Source: Actinomadura roseirufa
GTDB taxonomy: Bacteria; Actinomycetota; Actinomycetes; Streptosporangiales; Streptosporangiaceae
NCBI RefSeq assembly: GCF_900659635.1
Contig: NZ_CAACVB010000067.1
Span: 1 to 34,086, forward strand
Length of the DNA: 34,086 bases
Reading direction: 5' to 3'
Shown: positions 8,103 to 15,006 of the stretch, piece after piece
How the letters are laid out: each line of letters begins with the position of its first letter
Numbering within the stretch: the stretch's first letter is position 1
Made by a program: the position numbers and the translations under genes
Notes under the pieces: model-generated
Database searches by the model: none
What the model was told of the DNA's origin: nothing
The model's input: the letters and a program-made list of their open reading frames with translations, nothing else

Positions 8103-9218
8103 TCAGCCGACGGACAGGAACTTCGCCACCGGGGGCCCGAAACGGCCGGTGTCGACGAGGAAGGCGTCGTGCCCCTGCGGCGACTCCAGGGCCAGGAACT
8201 GGACGTCCGCGCCACCGGCGCTCAGGCCCTCGGCGATCTGCTGCTGCTGTTTCAGCGGGAACAGGATGTCGGTCTGAACGCCCATCACCAGCGCCTTCTC
8301 CACGCGCAGCCGGGACAGCGCCTCCACGGCGTTCCCGTCATGGGAGCCGGCGAGGTCGAATCGGTCTATGCTCCGGCTGAGATAGAGGTAGCTGTTGGGG
8401 TCGAAACGGTGCAGGAAACGCTGCGCGTGAAATTCCAGGTAGTTCTCCACCTCGAACTCGATGCCGAACTGCCCGGATTCCGCGCGTCCGTCCGGCCTCG
8501 CCGGCGTCCGGCCGAACCGCCCCTCCCATTCCTGGGCCGACCGGTAGGTGATCGTGCCGAGCTTGCGGGCGGTGAGCATGCCGCGCCGCGGAAAGCGCTC
8601 CTCGTCGTAGCGGCCCCGGTTCCACAGCGGGTCGGACCTGATCGCCTCGCGCTGCAGGGACCGGACCGCGATCGAGAACGGCAGAGCGCGCGCCGCCGCG
8701 GAGATGTTGATGTGGCTGAGCGCCAGTTCGGGGTGACGGGCCAGCAGCGCCAGCGCGCTCATCCCGCCCATGGAGACGCCGATGACGCACGCGAGGCGTT
8801 CGATGCCCAGCGCGCGCACGGTGAGCGCCGCCGCGTCCGCGATGTCCTCGATCGCCACCTCGGGGAAGTCCAGCCGGTAGGGCTCGCCCGTGGCCGGGTC
8901 GATCGACGCCGGCCCGCTCGACCCCTTGCAGCTGCCCAGGGAGTTCACGCAGATCACGTGCCAGCGATCGGTGTCGATGGGCCCGCCCGGCCCCACCATG
9001 GCCTCCCACCAGCCGGGGGAGGGGTTCCCGGCGTGCGACGCGGCGTGCGCGTCCGCCGAGAGACCGGTGAGGATCAGGACGGCGTTGTCGCGCGCCGCGT
9101 TCGGCCGGCCGTAGGTCTCGTAGGCGATGCGCGCGCCGTCGAGCACGCCGCCGTGCCTCATCGCGAAGCCGGCGGGCAGGTCGACGAAGCGGGTCGCCGG
9201 GGGGATGAACTCCCTCAT
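8103..9218 (-). CDS. dcsE: L-serine O-acetyltransferase of the MetX fold (DcsE homologue)
   Basis: The 371-aa alpha/beta hydrolase belongs to the homoserine O-acetyltransferase (MetX) family. The triad is Ser149 (GVSMGGM), Asp317 (TDILF) and His350 (GHDAF). The acyl-acceptor region reads NSLGSCKGSSGPASID (92-107), where usual MetX proteins have LGGC...STGPSS. DcsE is a MetX homologue that acetylates serine to O-acetyl-L-serine for DcsD. The location in the dcs operon and the altered acceptor loop favour serine. The ATG at 9218 has only a weak GGGAA site. It lies 73 bases after dcsD on the minus strand. If met genes are missing elsewhere in the genome, it might instead be a real MetX, but the neighbours argue against that. 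Confidence 0.85.
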   Translation of the reverse strand: MREFIPPATRFVDLPAGFAMRHGGVLDGARIAYETYGRPNAARDNAVLILTGLSADAHAASHAGNPSPGWWEAMVGPGGPIDTDRWHVICVNSLGSCKGSSGPASIDPATGEPYRLDFPEVAIEDIADAAALTVRALGIERLACVIGVSMGGMSALALLARHPELALSHINISAAARALPFSIAVRSLQREAIRSDPLWNRGRYDEERFPRRGMLTARKLGTITYRSAQEWEGRFGRTPARPDGRAESGQFGIEFEVENYLEFHAQRFLHRFDPNSYLYLSRSIDRFDLAGSHDGNAVEALSRLRVEKALVMGVQTDILFPLKQQQQIAEGLSAGGADVQFLALESPQGHDAFLVDTGRFGPPVAKFLSVG

Positions 9219-9291
9219 GCGCGCGTTCCCATCGTGCGATGGCCTCTCACTCGGACTGCGGCGGCACCCGACCGCACGTCGGCTTGGGGGC

Positions 9292-10266
9292 TCAGGCCCC
9301 GGGGTCGGCGTCGAGCGAGGCGAGCCATTCGTCGTCCGATCCCTGGTTCACCCCCTCGTACAGCGAGGTGGACAGGTAGCGTTCGCCGGTGTCGGGCAGC
9401 ATCGCCAGCAGGACCGATCCCTCGGGCGCCGACTCGGCGACGCGCAGCGCGGTCGCCAGGGTCCCGCCGGAGGAGGCGCCGGTGAAGATCCCCTCTTCGG
9501 TCGCGAGACGCCGCGCGACGTCGAGCCCGGACGTCTCGTCGATGGTCTGGAGCTCGTCGATGACGCCCTTGTCCAGCAGTTCCGGCACGAAGTTGGGGGT
9601 CCAGCCCTGGAACGGGTGCACGTGCCACTCCCGGCCGGCCAGCACGGCGGCGTTCTCCGCCTCGGTGACGATGATCCGCACCTCGGGCCGGGCGAGCTTC
9701 AGCATCTGGCCGACGCCGGTGAGGGTGCCGCTGGTGCCCACGCCGGTGACGAAGTAGTCGAGCCGCCTCCCGGCGAAGTCGGCGAGGATCTCCGACGCCG
9801 TCGTCTCGCGGTGGTAGGCGGGGTTGGCCGGGTTCTGGAACTGCCGGGCGCGCCACCAGCCGTGCTTCTCGGCCAGCTCGTCCGCCCGGCGGTTCCCGCT
9901 GCTGGTGCCCTCGACGCCGGGGAAGAGGATGACCTTCCCGCCGTAGGCGCGGATCAGCTTGCGCCGCTCCACCGAGTAGGTGTCGCCCATGACCGCGACG
10001 AACCGGTAGCCGCGCGCCGCGGCCACCATCGCCAGCGCGATGCCGACGTTGCCCGAGGTGCACTCCACGATCGTGTCCCCGGGCTTCAGCTCCCCCCTTC
10101 TCTCGGCGTCGAGGACGACGGAGTACGCGAGACGGTCCTTGACCGAGCCGCCCGGGTTGAACGCCTCCACCTTGACGTAGACCGTGACGTGCTCGGGCGC
10201 GAGCCGGTTCAGCCTGACGATGGGCGTGCTGCCGACGGTCTCAAGGATGCTGTTGTAGATAGCCAT
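9292..10266 (-). CDS. dcsD: O-ureido-L-serine synthase, cysteine synthase-like PLP enzyme (DcsD homologue)
   Basis: The 324-aa fold-type II PLP enzyme resembles O-acetylserine sulfhydrylase. The Schiff-base Lys is K43 in GGSVKDR. TSGNVG binds substrate, GVGTSGT binds the PLP phosphate, and LPDTGERYLST is near the C-terminus. Differences from ordinary CysK are Val for Thr in TSGNTG and MGDTYSVER where CysK has MPETMS-ER. DcsD condenses O-acetyl-L-serine with hydroxyurea to make O-ureido-L-serine, and can also make cysteine. The ATG at 10266 lies inside the end of dcsC (26-base overlap), so the two are likely coupled. The supply of O-acetylserine by dcsE and hydroxyurea by dcsB next door fixes its probable role. 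Confidence 0.88.
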   Translation of the reverse strand: MAIYNSILETVGSTPIVRLNRLAPEHVTVYVKVEAFNPGGSVKDRLAYSVVLDAERRGELKPGDTIVECTSGNVGIALAMVAAARGYRFVAVMGDTYSVERRKLIRAYGGKVILFPGVEGTSSGNRRADELAEKHGWWRARQFQNPANPAYHRETTASEILADFAGRRLDYFVTGVGTSGTLTGVGQMLKLARPEVRIIVTEAENAAVLAGREWHVHPFQGWTPNFVPELLDKGVIDELQTIDETSGLDVARRLATEEGIFTGASSGGTLATALRVAESAPEGSVLLAMLPDTGERYLSTSLYEGVNQGSDDEWLASLDADPGA

Positions 10267-11122
10267 GGGGGAATTGCCCTTCGTAGGTGAACGCGGCGGG
10301 GCCGGTCAGGGAGATTTCCGCGGCGGCGTCCGGCCAGCCGATGTGCAGCTCGCCGCCGGACTGGGCCACATGGACGAGACGGTCGACGCGTCCTCGCCGG
10401 ATCAGGACCGCGGCGGCGGCGCACGCGCCGCTGCCGCAGGCCAGGGTCTCGCCGGCGCCGTACTCGTAGACGCGCAGGCGGACGCGGTCGCGCGCGGCCA
10501 CCTCGGCGAAGCCGACGTTGACCGTCGGCGGGAGCACACGCGAGTTCTGCAGGGCCAGGCCGACCCGCGCCACCGGGGCCGCGTCGACGTCGTCGACCTC
10601 GATCACCGCGTGCGGGTTGCCCATGGACACGGCGGCGAACCGCGGGCGCAGCCCGCCGCCGAGGTCGGCCTCGTACAGGTCCCGTTCGCCGTCGAACCCG
10701 GACACGGGGATCTGCTCCGGCCCGAACCGCGGCACGCCCATGGCGATCCGGAAGGACGACTCGTCCAGCACGTCCACCGCGTGCGTGGCGAGCGGGCTGT
10801 CGAGCGCGAAGCGGGGTCCCCGCGCCAGGCCCGCGCGCAGCACCCAGGCGGCCACGCACCGCGCGCCGTTCCCGCACTGCTGCGAGGGCGCCCCCTCGGC
10901 CGTCCAGATGACGTAGGACGCGACGGCCGCCGCGGTGCGCGGGGCCTTGACGCCGAGGATCAGGTCGCAGCCGACCCCGGTGTGGCGGTCGGCCAGGGCC
11001 CGGCACACCGCCGGAGCGGGCTCGGGCGCGTGCCGCAGGTCGAGCACCACGAAGTCGTTGCCCGCGCCGTGCATCTTGCTGAAATGCAGGACCGCCGAGG
11101 TCCTGCCCGGTGTCGTCGTCAT
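10241..11122 (-). CDS. dcsC: O-ureido-serine racemase, DapF-like PLP-independent epimerase (DcsC homologue)
   Basis: The 293-aa protein has the diaminopimelate epimerase fold with both catalytic cysteines, Cys83 (QCGNGARC) and Cys229 (ACGSGAC). GAGNDF (19-24), GNPH (168-171) and VNVGF (201-205) are kept. Two positions that in DapF hold the distal end of DAP are changed: the Asn nine residues before the first Cys is Thr74, and the Arg of the usual ERG-GET motif is Tyr221 (YEYGAGET). This fits a substrate without the distal carboxylate, such as O-ureido-serine, which DcsC converts from L to D. The ATG at 11122 follows dcsB by 51 bases. It is unlikely to be the housekeeping DapF. Confidence 0.88.
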   Translation of the reverse strand: MTTTPGRTSAVLHFSKMHGAGNDFVVLDLRHAPEPAPAVCRALADRHTGVGCDLILGVKAPRTAAAVASYVIWTAEGAPSQQCGNGARCVAAWVLRAGLARGPRFALDSPLATHAVDVLDESSFRIAMGVPRFGPEQIPVSGFDGERDLYEADLGGGLRPRFAAVSMGNPHAVIEVDDVDAAPVARVGLALQNSRVLPPTVNVGFAEVAARDRVRLRVYEYGAGETLACGSGACAAAAVLIRRGRVDRLVHVAQSGGELHIGWPDAAAEISLTGPAAFTYEGQFPHGYLQQHP

Positions 11123-11173
11123 CTGGAAGCCGCCGCCTGTCGCAGTCGGAACCGAGGCCCTGCGGAAGCCGCG

Positions 11174-11992
11174 CTAGGCCGCCCGCGCGGGCTCGAAGAC
11201 GGGCGCGATCATGTCGAGGATCACGGACACGGCCGCCGCGCTGCTCTCCTCGTCGGCCGGGGCGTTGAACTCCGCCACCTCGACCCCGACGAGCCGCTCC
11301 GCCGGGATCGCCTCGAAGATCGCCCGGATCTGCGCCGGGTACACGCCGTCCGGGACGGTGTAGTCGGCCGGCACGGACCCGGGTTCGAGGACGTCCCAGT
11401 CGATGTGCACCCACACGCGCGCGTCGCCGACGGCGGCCAGGACGTTCTCGGGCGTCGCCTCCCTCGGGGGGATGACCCGCACGCCGGCCGTCCGCACGAG
11501 CTCGCGCTCGGCCTCGTCGATGTCCCGCGCCCCGACGAGGACGGCCTGCTCGGGCCGCAGCCCGGCGCCGTGACCGCTGTCCCAGAGCCCGCACGCCGCC
11601 GAGAGCACCATGCCCCCGAGGTAGCCCGAGCCGGTCGTGGCCGGGGTGTTGAAGTCGCCGTGCGCGTCGATGTAGAGCACCACGGCGTCCGGGTGCTCGC
11701 GCGCCACGACCGGCAGCGTGGCGATGCTCGCCGAACAGGTGTTGGCGACCATCACCGGGGTGCCTCCGCCGCCGAAGCTCGCGGTGATGGCGCGCTCCAG
11801 TCCGTCGAGCGTCTCCCGGGCCTGGGGAAGGCTGACGCTCCAGTCGTCGTCGACGGCCGGCTCGGGACTCCCGATGTAGTTCGCCTTCACCTCGTAGCGC
11901 TGTTCCAGCGCCCGCGCGATGCGCGCGGCGCCTTCGATCATCCGCGCCGCCCGGTCGGCCACGCGGCCCTGAGAGACGATGAGGTCGATCAA
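11174..11992 (-). CDS. dcsB: N-omega-hydroxy-L-arginine hydrolase, arginase-family (DcsB homologue)
   Basis: The 272-aa ureohydrolase is read from TTG at 11992; no in-frame ATG or GTG gives a family-sized protein, and AGGAAAGGGTGG lies upstream. Metal-binding motifs are DAHGD (109-113) and HIDWDVLEP, with Asp198 and Asp200. The position where arginases have His in GGDH is Cys86 here (NTCS), a known peculiarity of DcsB. DcsB cleaves N-hydroxy-L-arginine to ornithine and hydroxyurea. It follows dcsA by 55 bases on the minus strand. A longer reading from an upstream start at 12289 runs through dcsA in another frame and is rejected. Confidence 0.9.
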   Translation of the reverse strand: MIDLIVSQGRVADRAARMIEGAARIARALEQRYEVKANYIGSPEPAVDDDWSVSLPQARETLDGLERAITASFGGGGTPVMVANTCSASIATLPVVAREHPDAVVLYIDAHGDFNTPATTGSGYLGGMVLSAACGLWDSGHGAGLRPEQAVLVGARDIDEAERELVRTAGVRVIPPREATPENVLAAVGDARVWVHIDWDVLEPGSVPADYTVPDGVYPAQIRAIFEAIPAERLVGVEVAEFNAPADEESSAAAVSVILDMIAPVFEPARAA

Positions 11993-12047
11993 GGATCGCC
12001 ACCCTTTCCTGTTCGTTCTGCGGTCGGGGAATGCGGAACGGTCCCGG

Positions 12048-12797
12048 CTAGGGGGACCGGAACCTGAAGGGGCATCCGTCGGTGCGCTCGGTGTTGTCCT
12101 CCGACAGCCCGTACTGGCGCCATTCGAGCGCGCCGACCCCGTAGGTGCCCAGCGCGGGGGAGCGCGGGGCGCCGTCGTAGCGGTCGACGCGGCCGCGGAT
12201 GTTCGAGCGGACCTTGCGGCCGCTCGGCGTGTCCCCGGCGAAGACGTCGAACCGCTCGCGCGGATTGATGACCAGAATGAAATGCCCACCGAGATTGCGG
12301 CTTCGGCGCACCTGATGGGCGGGGTTGCTCATGTTGCAGAACAGCGGCATCCCGTTGAAGGTCATGGACCAGGACTCGGACTCGGGGTCTTTGGCGACGT
12401 CCTCCGGCCAGGGCGCGGGGTCGACCTCGTGGAGTTTCTGCAGCACCTTCCAGCCGAAGGCGTGGTACTCCCGCACGGATCCGGCGTCCACGGCGTCCTG
12501 GGAGAACGCCACGAGCAGCGGATAGGCGCTGTCCAGCCGGCCGTCCCATTCGTTGGACAATTCAACGTACTCGGTCAGGCCCTCCGCCAGGTGCGCGATG
12601 CCGTCGCGCTCCACGTTCTCAACGAAGATCAGTTTCAGTATGCGCTTACGGAACGCGTTTCTGGAGAAGATGCACGGAAAACCGGGGTCCAGTAGTCGGG
12701 TCGCGATGTCGTCATAGGCGGCGCGATGCCAGCTCGAGTCGTCCTCGCTCAACTGTGCCTGAGAAAGTAATTTCGCGCTTTTCAGTGGCCTGTTCAT
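12048..12797 (-). CDS. dcsA: YqcI/YcgG-family haem protein, L-arginine N-hydroxylase (DcsA homologue)
   Basis: The 249-aa protein matches the YqcI/YcgG family as I know it, with a C-terminal CPFR motif and a central SWSMTFNGMPLFCNMSNP stretch typical of the group. DcsA is a haem enzyme of this family that hydroxylates L-arginine to N-omega-hydroxy-L-arginine, the first step to hydroxyurea. I choose the ATG at 12797, which has AAGTGGA about 10 bases upstream; an in-frame ATG at 12830 would add 11 residues but has no ribosome site. It is the first gene of the seven-gene minus-strand run, with almost 1 kb of non-coding DNA upstream. Confidence 0.85.
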   Translation of the reverse strand: MNRPLKSAKLLSQAQLSEDDSSWHRAAYDDIATRLLDPGFPCIFSRNAFRKRILKLIFVENVERDGIAHLAEGLTEYVELSNEWDGRLDSAYPLLVAFSQDAVDAGSVREYHAFGWKVLQKLHEVDPAPWPEDVAKDPESESWSMTFNGMPLFCNMSNPAHQVRRSRNLGGHFILVINPRERFDVFAGDTPSGRKVRSNIRGRVDRYDGAPRSPALGTYGVGALEWRQYGLSEDNTERTDGCPFRFRSP

Positions 12798-13208
12798 CGT
12801 TGGACATCCACTTCTCGCGTTCGGGTCCATGTGTCGCGTGCGCCGCAAGGTGCTCCTCGTGCACGAGAAGGACACCCCGGGCCTGTTGGCGGCGAAACGT
12901 AGAATCCACTGGCCGCGGGGCGGTGTGCGGCCAGGAGTAATGAGCCGAGACAATGGCGTAGCGTGATCGACGCGGGTACTTCGCCGGCCGTGTCGGGTCT
13001 CCCCTCGATGGCCGAGCTCCGTTTCATGACCCCTGGGAGCCGTTGGCCAGCTTGCCGCGTCCATCACGAGTCAGTCAAGTCCTATCTAATAGTTAATAGG
13101 TCCTTTCTGGTGCTTTGGGGGCATCTGCTGGGCTCTGTTGGGGGTTGTCGCGCGAGATCCAGATCCCCGTCCGCTACTCAGTAGAGGGCCACCTCAGCTC
13201 AATAGTCA

Positions 13209-13218
13209 GGTAGCGCTA
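13209..13218. promoter_or_regulatory. Remote copy of the putative MocR operator upstream of dcsA
   Basis: GGTAGCGCTA here equals bases 4900-4909 in the MocR/EamA promoter. Read on the other strand, the copy gives GATAGCGCT, which also equals the first repeat there. It lies about 410 bases upstream of the dcsA start. The shorter TAGCGCT also occurs by chance inside dcsB, so the evidence is the longer match and its position. Confidence 0.35.
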
Positions 13219-13740
13219 TCGTCCACAGGAGCGAGCCGCAAGTCGCGATCTCGCCGGGCCTGGCTGCCCTCTCAGCTGGAGAAAAGACGTGATCGAGATC
13301 TACCGGAACGGGATCGCGTCATCGCGGCGTGGGCGGCTCCTGCTCCGGCCTCGTCGCTCCGCTACTGGGGGGCCGCTTCCTCGGGACGCCAAGTGCTGTG
13401 ATCGTTATGGGCATGCCCTGTTCATCTGCTTGACCAGATCACGGAATGCGCCCTGACAGGGATTTCGGTCGGAGAGTTCGGCCGTGATGCCCTCCGGCTT
13501 TCGGAATCCGGAAAGCCGACTCGGATCGTCCGTAACCCGGCCGCCCCTGGTGGGCGGCGTCACCACGGGATCGCCCGGACGGCCCGGCCGCGACGCGGCG
13601 GACATCGGACGCTCCGGAATTGGCGGCCGGAGTCCGCGTCGGTCGGTGACCACGACGCGATCGGGCGGCGGCGAGCCGAGCGCCGGGCGGGCCGTGTCCG
13701 GGTCCGGCCGCATGCGCCGGGGCGGCGGGGGACCGACGAA

Positions 13741-13775
13741 GCCGGCCGCGCACCAGGTTCGGGTGCGCGGCCGGC
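13741..13775 (-). terminator. Strong hairpin terminator after the beta-propeller gene
   Basis: A perfect 14-bp stem (GCCGGCCGCGCACC with its complement) and a 7-base loop lie 19 bases beyond the stop codon of the minus-strand gene. There is no U tract. Confidence 0.7.
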
Positions 13776-13794
13776 GGGATGATCGGTGGCGCGT

Positions 13795-14853
13795 CTACGC
13801 GCCGTATTTGAGGAGGACGCTGCTCTTGTCGACCGCGTCCGAGTTCACCAGGGCGCCGGCGCCCCAGACGGACGTGGTCTTGGGGATGCGGGCCAGCGCG
13901 CTGACGTCCGACTGGAGTCCGCTCTTGCCCGGGACGGCGACGCTCGTCCACTTGCCCGACTTGTAGTGGAGGAAGGTGCGCCCCGCGACCGTCCACAGGC
14001 CGCCGTCACCGTCGGAGACGAGTTCCCTCAGGCGCGCGTTGACCGGGGCGGACGTCTTGGACCAGGTCTTGCCGTTCCAGTGCAGCAGGACGCCGCGCCC
14101 GGCGGAGTCCGCACCGGACGCCCACACGTTCTTGCCGTTGAGCGCCAGCACGCCCTCGATGCCCCCGCGGGCGTCGGCTCCCAGGGGCTCGGCCTGCTTC
14201 TTCCAGGTCTTGCCGTCCCAGCGCAGCACCGAGGGGACGGGCCCGCCCGGGCCGTTGATCCAGCCGGTCGCCCAGATCTCCTTGCCCGAAACGGCGCTGG
14301 CTCCCGCGATGTAGCCGGGGGTCTTGACCTTGCTCCACTTGCGGCCGTCGTAGTGCCGCACGTCGCCGGTGAACGGCCCGCCGCCGGCGAGACCGAACGA
14401 CCAGACGTCGCCGGTGCCGATCGCGAGGAGCTTCGGCGCGTTCGGCTCACTGTTCTTCGGCTGGTCGGAGGTGACGACCGCCCAGGACTTGCCGTTCCAG
14501 CGCAGCCAGTACTGCTTGGACCGGCCGTTGGATCCGCTGACCCAGACATTGGTGCTAGAGGAGGCGCTCACACTTCCGAGGTAGGCGCCCTTGACCGAGG
14601 ACGGGAGCGACATCTTCGTCCATGTCTTCCCATTCCAGCTTCGCACGACGGGCACCGCCCGGTCATTGACGACCTGGTAGCCGGCGGCCCAGGCGTGCTT
14701 GGCGTCGACGGCCGCCAGGCCTCGGAGCCCGGACTCCTTGTCCGGCGTGGCCGTGACGCGCCACCCCGGAGCGGCATGGGCGGGCACGGTGACCGAAAGG
14801 GCCGTCACGACGGCCATGGCGCCGACGGCGCCGATGCGAACTTTGGCGTTCAC
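13795..14853 (-). CDS. Secreted beta-propeller-like repeat protein
   Basis: The 352-aa protein begins at GTG 14853, preceded by AGAAGGG five bases away. An N-terminal signal peptide (charged start, hydrophobic core, AHA|A cleavage near residue 27) predicts export. The mature part has at least five repeats of about 45-50 residues, each with a W-NGKTW-K type strand and a later NVW or DVW turn, the pattern of a Kelch/WD-like beta-propeller. No catalytic residues are evident. Such proteins usually bind ligands or other proteins outside the cell. It follows the Hsp70 operon after 153 bases and may be read with it, though a small inverted repeat lies between. Confidence 0.8.
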   Translation of the reverse strand: MNAKVRIGAVGAMAVVTALSVTVPAHAAPGWRVTATPDKESGLRGLAAVDAKHAWAAGYQVVNDRAVPVVRSWNGKTWTKMSLPSSVKGAYLGSVSASSSTNVWVSGSNGRSKQYWLRWNGKSWAVVTSDQPKNSEPNAPKLLAIGTGDVWSFGLAGGGPFTGDVRHYDGRKWSKVKTPGYIAGASAVSGKEIWATGWINGPGGPVPSVLRWDGKTWKKQAEPLGADARGGIEGVLALNGKNVWASGADSAGRGVLLHWNGKTWSKTSAPVNARLRELVSDGDGGLWTVAGRTFLHYKSGKWTSVAVPGKSGLQSDVSALARIPKTTSVWGAGALVNSDAVDKSSVLLKYGA

Positions 14854-14958
14854 TTCATCCCTTCTTGTGTCGATTGCAATGCGATCTCGCGCAGCATAGC
14901 AACGACACACCGAATGGTGGGACTGATTATGGGTCGCCTATGCCGGCGAACAATGCAC

Positions 14959-14978
14959 AGAGATCCGACGTGATCTCT
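14959..14978. repeat. Inverted repeat between the propeller gene and the Hsp70 operon
   Basis: Perfect 7-bp arms AGAGATC/GATCTCT with a 6-base loop. It could be a weak terminator of the chaperone operon or an operator for the propeller gene. Confidence 0.4.
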
Positions 14979-15006
14979 GAGCGTCACCTTTCCTTGATAT
15001 GGGACG

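Larger units (their letters stand above)
12798..13794. other. Long gene-free region upstream of dcsA
   Basis: Roughly 1 kb with no convincing reading frame. It contains an AT-rich spot at 13080-13105 with 5-bp inverted arms (CCTAT/ATAGG), a copy of the putative MocR operator at 13209-13218, and a 7-bp hairpin (GGCTTTC/GAAAGCC) at 13496-13517. The dcs promoter should lie in the first few hundred bases, but I cannot fix its boxes. Frames on both strands near 13250-13700 look like random high-GC open reading and not a known protein. Confidence 0.6.

Noticed and set aside
11174..12289. Longer 371-codon reading of the arginase gene
   Set aside because: The extra N-terminus overlaps dcsA in another frame, is Arg/Ser-rich noise, and makes the protein about 100 residues longer than DcsB.
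6361..12797. Reading the genes as separate lysine, cysteine, methionine and arginine metabolism genes
   Set aside because: The six families occur together in operon order with changed active-site residues, which fits D-cycloserine synthesis far better; housekeeping copies would normally lie elsewhere.
13138..13713. Possible transposase remnant in frames around 13.2-13.7 kb
   Set aside because: Short stretches look protein-like, but no DDE, HTH or other transposase motif can be placed, and no terminal repeats are visible.
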